Below are positions 1 to 10,290 of a stretch of DNA of 64,000 nucleotides, piece by piece. Position numbers and translations under genes: made by a program. This stretch comes from Eledone cirrhosa (Eukaryota > Mollusca > Cephalopoda > Octopoda > Eledonidae), in assembly GCA_964016885.1 (NCBI GenBank), contig OZ024743.1, forward strand, positions 125,666,612 to 125,730,611, written 5' to 3'. Each line of letters starts with the position of its first letter. The first letter of the stretch is position 1. The notes beneath the pieces are model-generated. The model had not been told where the DNA came from, made no database searches, and worked only from the letters and a program-made list of their open reading frames with translations.

Positions 1-677
1 ACTTCTTCATCGATTGGTCATCTGGAGGAGGGCTAAAGAACTCGATGAGGGAGGGGGCGAATACCCTCGGAGTCAATGATATGACCTAAAAAATTCAGTG
101 ATTCCGCACCGAAAACACATTTTGTGGGATTTATTTGAACACTGTAATCCTTGAGTCGACAAAACAAAAGATTCAAATGACGTATGTGTTCTTCTCTGGA
201 GGAACTAGCAATAAGCAGATCATCAATATAAGTGTAGACGAAGTCTAAACCACGAGTGACCTCATCCATGAACCGTTGAAAGGTGCTAGCAGCATTCCTA
301 AGTCTGAAAGGCATGGTAAGAAATTTGAATGATCCAAATGGAGTCGTAATGGCCGTTTTCGGAATATCTTCTTTCTTGACAGGAATTTGATGATAGGCTC
401 GCACCAAATCGAGCTTCGAGAAAATTTTACATCCCTGCAATGACGATGCAAAATCTTGCAGGTGTGGAATAGGATATCTATCCGGGACAGTTATAGCATT
501 TAACTTCCAATAATCCCCAGTGGGTCTCCAGTCGCCAGAAGTCTTGGGTACCATGTGCAACGGAGAAGCCCAAGGGCTCGTAGAAAGGCGAATTATGCCA
601 AGCTGCAGCATGTGGTCAAACTTGGACCGTGTTGCCTTCAATTTGTCCGCAGGCAAGCAATGAGGACGTGAGAACAC
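1..677 (-). pseudogene. Ty3/gypsy reverse transcriptase remnant
   Basis: The frame from 677 to 33 carries the Ty3-type RT order: [12 protein letters not shown], the [13 protein letters not shown] block with catalytic Asp, [14 protein letters not shown], and YIDDLLIAS as the catalytic YxDD box, then [15 protein letters not shown] follows at about 33; the expected continuation toward RNase H is found in another frame at about 1-34, so a frameshift has occurred. It converts element RNA to DNA in intact relatives. Family assignment is strong; clade is not resolved. Confidence 0.92.
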
Positions 678-1190
678 CGGGGCGCCAGTTGTAGAGATAA
701 AATGCTCCGTTGTGTTAGTCGGTTCGACAACTCAAAAATTTCCCTGAGTAAGCTGTGGGAAAGAATTCAACAATGCATGATAGGCATTCCCAGCATTAGC
801 GATGAAAAATGTCGGGCTAACCGTTGGAAAATTAGCTTTCTTGCCACGAAGAGAAAAACCAGTAATGCCGTCTACTAGGCGTCGGCCACGGACGTCCACC
901 GTCAATGCAAAATGGTGTAGAAAATCCGCTCCCAAGATCGGATATGGTAGGTCAGCAACCGTAAAAATCCATTTGAATTCTTCTCGTCAAAGATTTCTGA
1001 ATTGCAGAGGAAGCGAGATTTGTCCAAAAGTCTGTATCGGCGAATGATTGATAGCTTGTAGATTCATTGATGACTCAGGAGGAGTTTCTTTAACACAGTT
1101 CACTGGCCAAATGCTGCAGGAGGCTCCCGTATCTAGGAGGTCCTCAATAAAAAAGTGGCGGTTTGGGTGTGTAGCACAGAGATCAGCTGC
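678..1190 (-). pseudogene. Ty3/gypsy aspartic protease and linker remnant
   Basis: On the minus strand the retropepsin active site DTGAS is encoded at 1133-1119, after HFFIEDLL. Downstream, around 935-860, is GADFLHHFALTVDVRGRRLV, the conserved block that links protease to RT in this family. The protein would release Gag and Pol products. Reading frames shift between the two blocks, so it is a pseudogene. Confidence 0.85.
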
Positions 1191-1319
1191 TGCCTGGGAG
1201 ATGGCCTACTCTCCCTACATAATTTCGCGACTTGACGCGTCAATGCGTCAATCACCTTCAACATGGCATCCTCGTGTGTCGAGATGGGCTGGTTCAGAAA
1301 AGTCGAAGAGGCGCAACAA

Positions 1320-1801
1320 GCGAGTCCAATGAGGTAGCTTTCCTAGAGAATTCCACAATTCGATCGGCAGACGCAGCGATCTGCTCCACTGAGCTTGAGT
1401 CCACTATGGTAGCCAATATAATCTGTACATTGTTTAGCAAGCGAGAAAAAAATAGCTTTCATCGGGCGATTCACTGAGGTCTCGAATGTGGTGTAAAAAT
1501 TCGGATGGCGACCTGTTGCCTAGACACTCGTCTCCAATAATGCACGAAACCTGGTTTCAGCAGAACGGCAGTTTCTCCTTAATATTTCCGTCCTCAACGA
1601 ATCATACGAGGTACCGGTTGGCGGGTCCATTATTAAATCTTTCACCGTGATGGTGAGTGACGAAGATATACCACTAATCAAAACATTGAGTTTCTGTTCT
1701 GTTTTAATTCCATTTGCAGCAAAATATGCATCCAGTTGTGCAAATCAGAGCTTGGGCTCACCAGAGAAAGCAGGTAAATTAGGACTACTCATCATTAGCA
1801 T
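1320..1801 (-). pseudogene. Ty3/gypsy Gag remnant
   Basis: From an ATG at 1801 the minus strand reads MLMMSSPNLPAFSGEPKL, then a TGA, then FAQLDAYFAANGI, a typical Gag start for invertebrate gypsy elements. Further on are blocks such as YDSLRTEILRRN and SAETRFRALLE in shifted frames. Gag forms the particle. No zinc knuckle could be read with confidence. Confidence 0.7.
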
Positions 1802-2530
1802 GTATCAGTTCCACATAAAAATACTAAATGATATCCAAGTAAAGAAATGCAACGCGTGTTAGATGTTTGGAACAACGGGAAAACAACACAAATTTCCCTC
1901 AACATCCATGAAGAAAGAAGAAATGCAAAATCAGGAATCGACAAGTCACAATAATTCAAGGCAAAAAAATTAAATGTTTTTTCTTTTTTTTTGAATTGGA
2001 GAAGGAGATGGCATCATATGATGCGTCTCAGCCAATCAGATGGCTGCATTTCGGAGAAGAAAGACAATTGGCGGGAAAATTAGCAGACCATTCAGCCATT
2101 GTGAATTTTTTTTTTGTGTTAAACAAACAATTTTCAATTTCGTTATTTTCGCATAGTTGCAAGAAATAAAATATTAGTTTCGTCAATTTTTTTTTTTTAA
2201 TGTTCCTCTAGAAGTTTTTAGAAGTCTTTTAGAAGTTTTTCGAAGTTTTTTAGGCTGTGTAATACATAATCGGGGTCAACCACTTTAGACGAAGGTATAT
2301 TTTTGTATTTATGACTTGCAAAAATTTGTGTATTTATGACTTGCAGAAGAATACGAATGGCTGGTGCATGTTTGTACAATCAGCTCCAAGAAAAATGCGT
2401 GTTGTCACTCTGCATTTCTTTTGCCGGAGTGTCTGTGTTATTTTTATGCAGTCCGTTTGTGACGTCAGAGCTATCACACCACAGGTGTCGCTTCGCTACA
2501 ACATCATTGTAAATTAGTGTTTATTTGGAT
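1802..2530. other. Probable LTR/leader side of the gypsy element or unique DNA
   Basis: A- and T-rich sequence with a short stuttered motif around gaagttttt (2208-2250). It may contain the 5' LTR of the flanking gypsy element, but I could not find paired termini, so its nature is open. No coding frame is convincing. Confidence 0.35.
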
Positions 2531-2536
2531 GGCATA

Positions 2537-3215
2537 TTTTCATGATATTTATGGATCAGGAATGGATGTAGCATGACCAAATGGTTGTGGCATTCGTTTT
2601 GCAATCATAAAATCTTGTGTTCAATCTCACTGTATGGCATCTTGGCCAAGTGTCATTTACCAAAGCCTTAGGTTGACCCATGTCTTGTGAATGAAATTGG
2701 GCTGACAAAAACTATTTGGAAGTCCATGGCTTAGTGGTTAGAGCATTGGCCTTGCAATCGAAAGGTTGTGAGTTCAATTCTCAGACCGGGTGATGTGTTG
2801 TTTCCTGAGCAAGACACTTTATTTCACATTGCTCCAGTTTACTCAGCTGTAGAAATGAGATGATAGGGACTGGGGTTCATATCATTCCACTGCAAAGTGG
2901 TCATGTAGGTGCCACAGAAAAAGAGCACCCAGCACTCACTGTAAATGAGGTTGGTGTTAGGAAGGGCATCCAGCTGTAGAAAACAAGCCAGAATCAGTTC
3001 CCATCCCACCCTTGCAAGCAGGGAAAAAGCGGACGTAAAATGAAATGATGATGATGATGATTGGATGGACTGTGCTTGTAATTCAAAGGGCCAGTTGTGT
3101 CATATACTGTATCATGCTGATTCTCCCTGTGAATTACATTAAAGGCACATGTGTCTGTGGAATGCTTAGCCACATATAACAACTAGAACATTCATCATCA
3201 AAGCTGACAGAAGTT
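2537..3215 (+). mobile_element. SINE family C, split by a SINE B insertion
   Basis: 2537-2714 and 3063-3215 together match the family C copies at 30255-30567 and 55640-55945 (both minus). The 5' part has a tRNA-like head (tggttgtggcattcg, then a B-box-like gttcaatctcac) followed by ggttgacccatgtcttgtgaatgaaattg; the 3' part has aattcaaagggccagttgtgtca and the aatgcttagcca stretch. The middle is occupied by a complete SINE B. Both are Pol III-type retroposons by structure. Confidence 0.75.
2715..3062 (+). mobile_element. SINE family B, tRNA-derived, complete
   Basis: The head (2724-2790) has an A-box-like tggcttagtggttagag and B-box-like gttgtgagttcaattc, then the core tgagcaagacactttatttc and gctccagtttactcagctg, then the tail with aggaagggcatccagctgta, ending in (GAT)n at 3049-3062. 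This is the organisation of tRNA-derived octopus SINEs known from the literature; exact family name not assigned. Confidence 0.85.
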
Positions 3216-3463
3216 CATTCTATTGATCAGGAGCAAATTTTCCAGTTGCCAACAATCAAAGAAGCTAGCTCCTGAGGGAACATGAAAGTCGGTGAAAATA
3301 ATGAAGTAAAAACCTATCGATTGTCGCAATAATATTCCAGTATTCCAGGATTTCATAAATTATTTTCTGTAATAGTTGATTGAAGTGAGTGTTTATTGAT
3401 TTCTTCTCACTGTAAAATAAAATAATTACACATAAAATAATGGTATTGATGATGATAATGATG
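3216..3463. other. AT-rich spacer
   Basis: No gene or recognisable repeat; the ORFs here are low complexity. Confidence 0.4.
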
Positions 3464-3527
3464 ATGGTGGTGGTGGTGGTGCTAGTGGTGGTGGTGGTGG
3501 TGGTGGTGGTGGTGGTGATGAACACAG
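3464..3527 (+). repeat. (GTG)n/(GAT)n microsatellite
   Basis: Runs of gtg broken by one gctagtg, ending in gatgaa. It produces a poly-Thr ORF on the minus strand that is not a gene. Confidence 0.95.
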
Positions 3528-3747
3528 AAAGTGGTTGATTTTAGTTATCAATTCTAAAGCAAGAACTAAGCTTCTTCCGTTAACCAGGTTAAAGTAATTT
3601 CCTTTAACTTATCTATCTAATGACTTTGGAAAACACATAAATGTTGCAAGTGGTCTTTGAACAAAATCATAAACATCAAAAGGCATTCGAAAGATATGTG
3701 GTTGTGTGCTAATGTAAGAATTCCACCTCTTCCTCTTCCTCCATATC

Positions 3748-3807
3748 ATCATCATCATCACTGTCATCGTCATCATCATCAACATCATCATCATCATCAT
3801 CATCATT
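3748..3807 (+). repeat. (CAT)n microsatellite
   Basis: Imperfect cat repeats. They generate poly-His and poly-Met ORFs on the two strands that are not genes. Confidence 0.95.
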
Positions 3808-3809
3808 CT

Positions 3810-4115
3810 TTTTTACTCTTCTACTGGTTTCAGTCATTGTACTGTGGCCATGCTGGTACACTACCTTCATGTGTTATATTCAATCACATTAACCTTGGTA
3901 TATATAAAATGCACCCATTACACTCTGGGTAAAGTGGTTGACATTAAGAAGAGAATCCAGTTGAAGAAACTACCAAATTTGGAATGTAATTGAAACATGG
4001 TCCCTGGTCCATCTAGGAGGACAGTAGTTTTGGTTAAGTACTGACTTGCATTGTAATGATTCATCCAACTCGTGACAGTATGTAAAAGCAGACATAAAAA
4101 GATAATGATAATGAT
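3810..4115 (+). repeat. SINE/LINE 3'-tail copy
   Basis: Contains the common ttcagtcattgtactgtggccatgctgg block, a gcacccattacactctgggtaaagtgg unit, a degraded aagaagagaatccagttgaag, and a short gataat-rich end. This is a diverged family B tail. Confidence 0.65.
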
Positions 4116-4949
4116 ATTCATAAAATTGTAGGAAATAGCGGTGATTATGCTTAGCAAAAAGCCGGGTTAAAATATAAGCTCATATGAGTGAAAGAAAGGT
4201 CAGAAAGGAAGGGAAAGGGGGAGAGAATGAAAGAAAGAGAGTCTAAAGCATATGATGAGAAATAAGAGAAGTATATATAGAGAGAAAAGAGATGTCAAGA
4301 AAAGCAGGAATGAAAACAATGAAACAATTTTTTTTTATTTTTGAGAATTACGAAAGAGAAAAAACAATGGAAAAAGGATGAAGAATGTAAACTAAATAGA
4401 AACAAAGAACTATAGCATCGTAATCACCTCTTCAGCTTCCTTCTAACCAATATGTTTCACTTGGGAAAAGGAAGTACTATGTATTTAAGGTTAGCCCACA
4501 CAACAGAATCGAAATTTCTGTTGGTATGATGCTGGTATAAAGAGAAACAAAACCAGATAAGTGAGCAGTGGAAACACATCTGTAGCCGGCTGAAAAAGAG
4601 GCTGTTTGTTATTCTGTTGGAAACTATTGAGTGGGTTAGAAAACAACTGAGGCCAAATAACATCTGACTAGCTTCATTCATTAGTTATATATATACACAC
4701 ACATATATATAAACACACAATTTCTTTATATATACACCAACATATTGTAACTTTAGATCAGTTTGACAATTGCCTCCAACAAATATGAAAAAGTTCTCTA
4801 GAAAGGTAACCAGGATTTAAAAGAAAACTTTCTACCAAAGTTTACAAAGGATTTATTAAATCTATTATACATAGCAAAATTATAAAATTATAAAATTAAA
4901 TTTGTTATAGAATGCCAACTACAAGTTAAGTCATTCTTTTCCTTTTTTG
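4116..4949. other. Purine-skewed and AT-rich spacer
   Basis: 4188-4320 is almost all A and G on the plus strand (many gaaag and gagaga runs). The rest is AT-rich with a short (TA/CA) tract at 4688-4735. No gene seen. Confidence 0.5.
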
Positions 4950-5104
4950 CAAATACATCCAGCTGCAGAAAACCAGCCAGAAACAGTTCTATACGAGCAA
5001 GACACGGTCACCCGACCCAACTTGCCTCAAGTGAGACAAACACGTTTGACCCATGCTAGCATGGAAGATAGATGTTAAATGATGATGATGATGGTGATGA
5101 TGAT
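4950..5104 (+). repeat. Family B tail, 5'-truncated
   Basis: Starts within acatccagctgcagaaaacc and runs through cctcaagtgagac and catgctagcatggaagatag to a gatgat run. It is either a truncated SINE B or a truncated LINE 3' end. Confidence 0.8.
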
Positions 5105-5105
5105 A

Positions 5106-5110
<5 letters not shown>

Positions 5111-5151
<41 letters not shown>
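5111..5151. repeat. (AT)n microsatellite
   Basis: About 20 AT dinucleotides in a row with a TG-rich start. Confidence 0.95.
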
Positions 5152-5152
<1 letters not shown>

Positions 5153-5639
5153 CTGTTGTTGCTTGAATATCAAAAGTGGGTGAGAGAATTCAATCTTATG
5201 TGAACAGTTAGAATGTTGTTATATAGTACTAGGGTTAAAAAGCCACATAAAATTCAAAGTTGCTCAAGAGCAATTTCCCATCAAGTTATATATTTGTAAA
5301 CAAATATGACACTTAATGAGAAGAAGTAAAAGCATTCCTGAGGATTGAGTGGAAAGTGGGAGAAGGGTGTAGTGGAGATTGTAGAGCATCCCAAGTTACC
5401 TCCACTCTGTGGTGTTAATCCATAAAATGTTATCGATTGTCTATATGAGTGACTGAGTGTATAATCTCATATTATGTATAGGTGTTTCTTTATGGATGAT
5501 AGCCTACTTGGGTAAACCTGTGTCTCTGTACAATGTAGAGTCTAATTGGGATGTTTGGCAGTGTTTTGGTGTTTACAGATCTATGCATGTGTGTATGAAC
5601 CTGTAACTTCTGGTGGAGTCATAGGAACACTTGTGACAT
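5152..5639. other. Spacer without recognised features
   Basis: Moderately AT-rich; nothing coding or repetitive was recognised. Confidence 0.35.
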
Positions 5640-5885
5640 TTAGCATTTTAAACCTGGCAAAATCCATCCCTCTCCATGTCTGAACACAGCTGATTTCTCC
5701 CAGAGAGGTAGAGAAAGTAAAAATGATAGGAAGTGAGAAAGAATCGTCCCTAGTGGCTCTTTATTTATCAACTGCAAAGACATGAAAGGCAAAGTTGACC
5801 TCAACAGGATTTGAACACAGAGTTGAAACAAATACCACAACGCATTATAACCAATGTGTTAATGATTCTGTCAAATCGCTGCCTT
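5640..5885 (-). mobile_element. SINE family A copy, minus orientation
   Basis: Shows gaaaggcaaagttgacctc and aggatttgaacacagag (the B-box side reversed), plus a front block caaaatccatccctctcc that recurs at 62750-63010. It is one of at least fifteen family A copies in this window. Confidence 0.65.
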
Positions 5886-6018
5886 ATTTATATATGTATG
5901 TATATCTATATATATTCTTGTACAGAGTCACACGAACCTATATATGTGCACATACATATTCACATAATATTCACATACATAGATACATACGTACATACAT
6001 ATATACATACATACATAA
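5886..6018 (+). repeat. (ACAT/ATAC)n microsatellite at the LINE 5' flank
   Basis: Imperfect tatgta and acatac repeats run directly into the LINE body at about 6019. The same tetranucleotide borders the LINE copies at 8860-8868 and 10217-10290. Confidence 0.8.
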
Positions 6019-6059
6019 GCTGATCACCCTCAAACAAGAATTGAAAGCTGTTAGCGAAA

Positions 6060-6874
6060 AACACTGATACCTGAAGAAGGTAAATGAGAGAAAAGTGCTT
6101 AATAAAAGATTCAGACGAAACCAAAGATCAGTCTATAGAGATATGAAGAACAAAATAATAAGTATCACTGAGGCCCCATCCCAGAAAGACAAAGATTCCT
6201 TTTGGAGCAAAATATGGTGTGAAAAGAAGAATTTCAACCAAGATGCAGTGTGGCCAAGAGAAATCCGAAAGAACTATTGTTCCTACACTACAACAAAAAC
6301 ATACGAAATAAGTGAGGGTACCCTTGAGACTGTGATAGGAAAACTCCAAGATAAGAAAACACCAGGAAGAGACATGATTGTCGGCTACTGGTACAAAAAA
6401 CTGATATTCTATTGGTGATATCTTACTGACCTCTACCAACAAGTTCTTAAGGGAGATACACTTATAACAGAATGGTTGATATTAGCACAAACATTACTGG
6501 TCCCCAAGAACAAAGACACCCACTTGGCAAAAAACTACCAACCCATTGCATGCCAGAACCTGATGTATAAGATGTATACAGCCTGCCTGAACCTATTCCT
6601 CCAAGATCACTGTGAAAATAATAACATCATCACAGATGAACAAGCAGCTGGAAAGAAAGGGGTTTGGGGATGTGCTGAACAACTCCTAATCAACAAAACT
6701 GCGATGTCGGAGGTGCGACAACTTAGGAGGAATATGGGTACAGTCTGGCTGGACTATAGGAACGCTTTCGATTCTGTTCCCCACTCTTGGATGATAGAGG
6801 CCCTCCAACTTGCTAAAGTCGCAGACATTATTTTCAGAGCCATACAGAGTCTTCTTCTTGGGCTACTATCCTAA
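6060..6874 (+). pseudogene. LINE copy 1 reverse transcriptase, N-terminal part
   Basis: Frames at 6095-6418 and 6476-6874 give WSKIWCEKKNFN, DKKTPGRDMIVGYWYKKL, TLLVPKNKDTHLAKNYQPIA, ITDEQAAGKKGVWGCAEQLL and WLDYRNAFDSVPHSW, the last being RT motif A with catalytic Asp. The two frames are separated by a stop and shift at 6415-6475. It ends at TAA 6872-6874 where the frame is lost. Confidence 0.85.
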
Positions 6875-6943
6875 GGTTAAAGACAGAGAGAGAGGACTCT
6901 ATTTTCACTGATAAAATAAAATATCGCAGGGGACAGTATCTCT

Positions 6944-8200
6944 GTGATATTATTCATCTTGTCATTAAACCCCTTGTCCTTTCTGCTCAAGAAATGTGAG
7001 GGATACATCATTGGCTCACAGGAGGACAGAAATACGAACCTAACCCATAATTTCTTTGTGGACGATTTGAAACTCTATGCCAAGAACATGGATGGGATGA
7101 AGAAAAATCTTGACCTGGTTACAACGTTCCCAAAGGATATTGGAATGGAGTTTGGCCAAGATAAATGCTCATACATGACTGTAAAGCGGGGAAAAACAAC
7201 AACCCAATCTAGCAACATTGTCATCAATGGCCTAACTGTTTCACCGATATCTGATGAGGACTGCTACAGATACCTGGGGATAGATGAGAACATATCCTAT
7301 AATGGTATCTGTAATAAAGAACGCGTAACCAGGGAATACTACACCCGATTAAGAAAGATTTGGTAATCGAAATTCTCTGCGCAAAACAAAACAGTGGCTC
7401 ACAATGTGTTTGCTGTGCCTGTCCTAACACCAACGTTTGGAATACTCAATTGGACAATAGACGAAATCCGAGCAGTTGATGTTGGAACTCGAAAAATACT
7501 AAACAACACCGGAAACTTCCACATCAACAGTGACATAGACCGCCTTTACTTGAAACGTAAGCAGGGAGGCAGAGGCCTAACATCAGTCCAGACAGCATTT
7601 GAATGTCGCATCATATCTCTCCGACAACACCTACGGACCTCGAAGCGTAGGAGCCCGTCTCTCGAGCAAGTCTATCTGCATGAAACAGATAAGATCATGA
7701 GAGTTGGTAAGGAACTCCTCGAGAGATATTCCCTGTGTGATAATCAAAAACTCACACCCAGGGAAGTCGCTCAGCAGTATCGCAGTGAATCCATGGATGA
7801 AAAACTGCATGCTTATCAGCAAAAAATCATGCATGGATATGTTGCCAGGAAGCTCCAGAGTGAGAGTAATATAGATAAGGAAAGTAGTCTATCTTGGACC
7901 AACAACCGCTATATTGGCTCCCACTTTGAAGGATACGCTTTTGCAATCCAAGAACAGGAGATTAACACGAAATACCTGATTCACAAAAGAGATAGGGATG
8001 CGGGCAAAACACCTAGATGTGGTAACAAGTGCAGACTCTGCAGAACTAACATCGAGGATATCACCCATGTCATCAGCAGCTCTCCAAAGATGTCATCGCG
8101 GTACTATCTACCTATGAGGTATGATGTAGTGGCCAAAACACTGTACAATGCAGTTCGTAAAAAAGATAGCCCCGATAATAAACACATTAAAAGCTACTAA
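6944..8200 (+). pseudogene. LINE copy 1 reverse transcriptase C-terminal part and zinc motif
   Basis: The frame 6944-7366 carries FFVDDLKLYAKN, the catalytic xxDD box, and RYLGIDE. Frame 7394-8200 continues through the thumb to CGNKCRLCRTNIEDITHVIS, a zinc motif whose last Cys is Ser in this copy (SSPKMSS) but Cys in copy 2 (CPKMSS). The frame ends at a TAA made by a 10-bp tandem duplication of taaaagctac at 8188-8207, absent from copy 2. Confidence 0.85.
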
Positions 8201-8207
8201 AAGCTAC

Positions 8208-8632
8208 AGCAATGTGGAAGACATCCATGTACATAATATGAAAGAGTACTGGTGGAATGTTCCAGTAAAAACCCCATTAAAATGCAGGCATAACAGACCA
8301 GATATTATGATATGGGACAGGGAGAAGAAAGCATGCACCGTAGTGGAAATTAGCTGCCCAGCAGATGCCAATATAATATCAAAGATTAGCAAAAAGGAGA
8401 ATATTTATGCAGAACTGATGAGAAATCTGCAGATACTCTACCCTGATTACACCTTCAGATTTGTGCCTGTGATTATTGGGGCACTGGGGTATGTTAATAA
8501 CTGCCTCAATACAAATATTGAGAAGCTAGGCTTCACAGGAACAGAAAGAACACAACTAGTTAGGAAATTACAAGTAAAATCCATTAATGGAACAGTAAAA
8601 ATATGTAAAACATTCCAAAAATGTTGCATCTA
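8208..8632 (+). pseudogene. LINE copy 1 restriction-like endonuclease domain
   Basis: The frame after the duplication gives DIMIWDREKKACTVVEISCP, then ADANIISKISKKENIYAELM and VPVIIGALGYV, ending in TAA at about 8630. The D...(V/E)E spacing and VEISCP block match the PD-(D/E)XK-like nuclease of R2-group LINEs. It would nick the target for primed reverse transcription. Confidence 0.82.
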
Positions 8633-8866
8633 ATAACTGCATATACATATGTACAGATACAAAGCATATACACATGCACACATACAACTCAAAACATACA
8701 CTTCCATACATACAATAACATCCATATCTACACATGCATGCATACATAATCTACCTAGTTGATGTTGTGTAAATTCCAATGAGAGAGTCTTGTGTCTATG
8801 TTAGAAACCGACTCTCTCTCTATTGGGAAAAAAATTGTGAAATTATAAAACCAGAAGAATATACAT

Positions 8867-10216
8867 ACATCCCACTTTGAAGGATATGCTGTTGGAATCC
8901 AAGAACAGGAAATGAACACAAAATACCTGATTCACAAAAGAGATAGGGATGCAGGCAAAACACATAGATGTGACTACAAGTGCAGACTCTGCAGAACTAA
9001 CATCGAAGATGTCACCCATGTCATAAGCAGCTGTCCAAAAATGTCATCGTGGTACTATCTACCTATGAGGCATGATGTAGTGGCCAAAACACTGTACAAT
9101 GCAATCCATAGAAAAGATAGCCCCAATAATAAACACATTAAAAGCTACAGCAATGTGAAAGACATATATATATACATAATATGAAAGAGTACTGGTGGAA
9201 TCATCATCATCATCATCACCGTTTTTCATCCGTTCTTCCACGCTAGTATGGGTTAGATGGGTTGTCCTGTTGTGGGAAGTAGTCGGTCGGCTGACCATGC
9301 CTTGCTCATACAGGAACTGATTTTGGCTTGATTTCTACAGCTGGATGCCCTTCCTAACACCAACATCATTTACAGTGAGTGATGGGTGCTTTTTTACCGT
9401 GGCGCCTACACGTCCACTTTACAGTGTGGGCAGGGTGCTTTTTTTCCATGGCACCTCCACGACCACTTTGCAGTGGGAGGGTGTGGGGACATATTGTCTA
9501 TATGCTTCAGCTTCGGCTTGTACCCGTGGGGGGGGGGGTCTTCTCTATTACTGTGTGACGCCAGAGGTCACGGTCGTGTGTCATCGCCTTTGAGAGGTGT
9601 AATTGGGTAAGGTTCAATAAAATGCAGGCATAACAGAACAGACCAGATATAATGATATGGGACAGCGAAAAGAAGGCATGCACAGTAGTGGAAGTTAACT
9701 GCCCAGCAGATGCCAATATAATATCAAAGATTAGCGAAAAGGAGAATATTTATACAGAACTGATGAGAAATCTGCAGATACTCCACCCTGACCATACCTT
9801 CAGATTTATACCTGTAATTATTGGGGCACTGGGATATGTTAGTAACTGCCTCATACAAATCTTGAGAAGCTAGGCTTCACAGGAACAGAAAGAACACAAC
9901 TAGTTAGGAAATTACAAGTAAAATCCATTAATGGAACAGTAAAAGTATGTAAAACATTCCAAAAATTCTGCATCTAATAACTGCATGTACACATGTATAG
10001 ATACAAAGCATATACACATGCACACATATAACTCAAAACATCCACATCCACACATACAATAACATCCATATCTACACACATATATGCATGAGGACATGCA
10101 TACATATCTACCTAGTTGATGTTGTGTAAATTCCAATGAGAGAGTCTTGTGTCTATGTTAGAAACCAACACTCTCTCTATTTGGCAAAAAATTTGTGAAA
10201 TTATAAAACTAGAAGA
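8867..10216 (+). mobile_element. LINE copy 2, 5'-truncated, interrupted by a repeat insertion
   Basis: 8867-9197 and 9618-10216 match copy 1 from about 7918 to its 3' end, including endonuclease and 3' UTR (cctagttgatgttgtgtaaa, ccaatgagagagtcttgtgt). The intact zinc motif reads CRLCRTNIEDVTHVIS then CPKMSSWYY. The middle, where copy 1 has tgttccagtaaaaacccc, is replaced by a minus-oriented repeat at 9198-9617. Copy 2 ends at a long ACAT microsatellite. Confidence 0.87.
9198..9617 (-). mobile_element. Family B-type repeat inserted into LINE copy 2
   Basis: Begins with reversed (GAT)n (tcatcatcatcatcatcacc), then cacgctagtatgggttagatgg, then gatgcccttcctaacaccaa, then repeated cactttacagtg units and a G-run at 9527-9536. 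This is a family B tail in minus orientation. It splits the LINE reading frame. Confidence 0.8.
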
Positions 10217-10290
10217 ACATACATACATACATACATACATACATACATACATACATACATACATACATACATACATACATACATACATAC
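10217..10290 (+). repeat. (ACAT)n microsatellite at LINE copy 2 3' end
   Basis: About 18 uninterrupted acat units directly after the LINE 3' UTR; it creates poly-(YVCM) ORFs that are not genes. Confidence 0.97.

Larger units (their letters stand above)
1..1801 (-). mobile_element. Ty3/gypsy LTR retrotransposon, decayed, cut by window edge
   Basis: Gag, protease and reverse transcriptase remnants follow in order on the minus strand. The element continues beyond position 1, so RNase H, integrase and the 3' LTR are not visible. Several stops and frameshifts show it is inactive. The 5' LTR should lie to the right of 1801, but I could not define LTR ends or a primer-binding site there. Confidence 0.88.
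6019..8862 (+). mobile_element. LINE with restriction-like endonuclease, copy 1
   Basis: A 5'-truncated non-LTR retrotransposon: RT domain, a CCHC-type zinc motif and a C-terminal restriction-like endonuclease, then a 3' UTR ending near an acatacat stretch. This domain order is that of the R2/R4/Dong/NeSL group, which cut DNA with a PD-(D/E)XK-type nuclease. Multiple frameshifts make it inactive. Copy 2 lies immediately downstream in the same direction. Confidence 0.85.

Noticed and set aside
2724..2795. Possible tRNA gene (A and B boxes)
   Set aside because: It is the head of a SINE with core and tail attached; acceptor-stem pairing and a clean 3' end are missing. The same holds for heads at 18075, 26085, 39572 and 43570.
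3265..3932. ORFs rich in Thr, Met or His on both strands
   Set aside because: They are translations of GTG and CAT microsatellites, with no other sequence support.
9345..9610. ORFs with Tyr/Gly-rich sequence
   Set aside because: They fall within a minus-oriented B-type repeat tail and a G run.
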